Part shown: positions 43,490-43,532 of the stretch, one piece after another
Position numbering within the stretch: position 1 is the first letter of the stretch
Layout of the letters: each line of letters begins with the position of its first letter
DNA from: a virus
Length of the DNA stretch: 43,532 nucleotides
IMG/VR virus record: IMGVR_UViG_3300012147_000025
Coordinates: 1-43,532 of that record
Direction: 5' to 3' (one strand)
Notes under the pieces: generated by a model
Told to the model about the DNA's origin: nothing
Seen by the model: the letters and a program-made list of their open reading frames with translations, nothing else
Databases searched by the model: none
Position numbers and translations under genes: made by a program

Positions 43490-43532
43490 GTATTAAATAA
43501 GTATTAAATAAGTATTAAATAAGTATTAAATA
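43490..43532. repeat. Right-end copy of the 43-base repeat
   Basis: GTATTAAATAA three times plus GTATTAAATA, identical to positions 1-43. Because the repeated stretch is itself a tandem array, the true number of units at the genome ends may be miscounted. Confidence 0.9.

Noticed and set aside
1-43532. T7-type single-subunit RNA polymerase or integrase
   Set aside because: Every frame long enough was read; none shows polymerase or recombinase motifs, so membership in the RNA-polymerase-carrying T7 group and a temperate lifestyle are not supported.

Overview
This window looks like the complete genome of a lytic podovirus (short-tailed, T7-like virion) with a gammaproteobacterial host, probably marine. 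The virion genes follow a circularly permuted T7-type order: holin-like, tailspike, small terminase, membrane coiled-coil, large terminase, portal, scaffold, capsid, tail adaptor, tail nozzle, internal virion proteins, receptor-binding protein. Replication is also T7-like: family A DNA polymerase, primase-helicase, 5'-3' exonuclease, a single-strand-binding-like protein and endonuclease VII. I find no phage RNA polymerase, integrase or repressor, so transcription must use host RNA polymerase. The host class is inferred from control sites: two near-perfect rRNA-type boxA elements and a near-consensus LexA box of the CTGT-N8-ACAG type.

Layout. Positions 1-140 hold an 11-bp tandem repeat and a long inverted repeat. 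Positions 142-21584 are a tightly packed rightward block of packaging, capsid, tail and ejection genes, with a terminator after the capsid genes (9589-9611) and another at the point where the two blocks converge (21589-21609). Positions 21631-41497 are a leftward block. Read in its own direction it holds small early genes (41.5-39.4 kb), an eight-gene cluster centred on peptide-bond and amidoligase enzymes (39.3-32.9 kb), replication genes (32.4-25.5 kb), two metallophosphoesterases, a tyrosine-phosphatase-like protein, endonuclease VII and a Dam-type methylase, and finally an endolysin candidate. Positions 41.5-43.5 kb are mostly non-coding control DNA. They contain promoters in both directions, several dyads, the boxA pair and the LexA box. 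The last 43 bases repeat the first 43.

How it may work together. A minus-strand extended -10 promoter near 42.74 kb would make a leader about 1.2 kb long carrying two hairpin-boxA modules before the first large early gene. This suggests that the roughly 20-kb leftward operon is read by host polymerase in an antiterminated (NusB/S10-type) state. A plus-strand promoter at 43356-43384 points across the genome ends into the late block, which makes sense only if the ends are joined or redundant.

The most unusual gene content is the cluster of gamma-glutamylcyclotransferase, class-II glutamine amidotransferase, two different COOH-NH2 ligases (GCS-fold amidoligases), an ATP-grasp ligase and two unknown proteins. 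It looks like a self-contained pathway that makes, trims or attaches short peptides or amides. Its substrate is unknown. About 15 small genes have no recognisable function; several are only 25-57 codons long and are supported by start/stop overlaps and good ribosome-binding sites.
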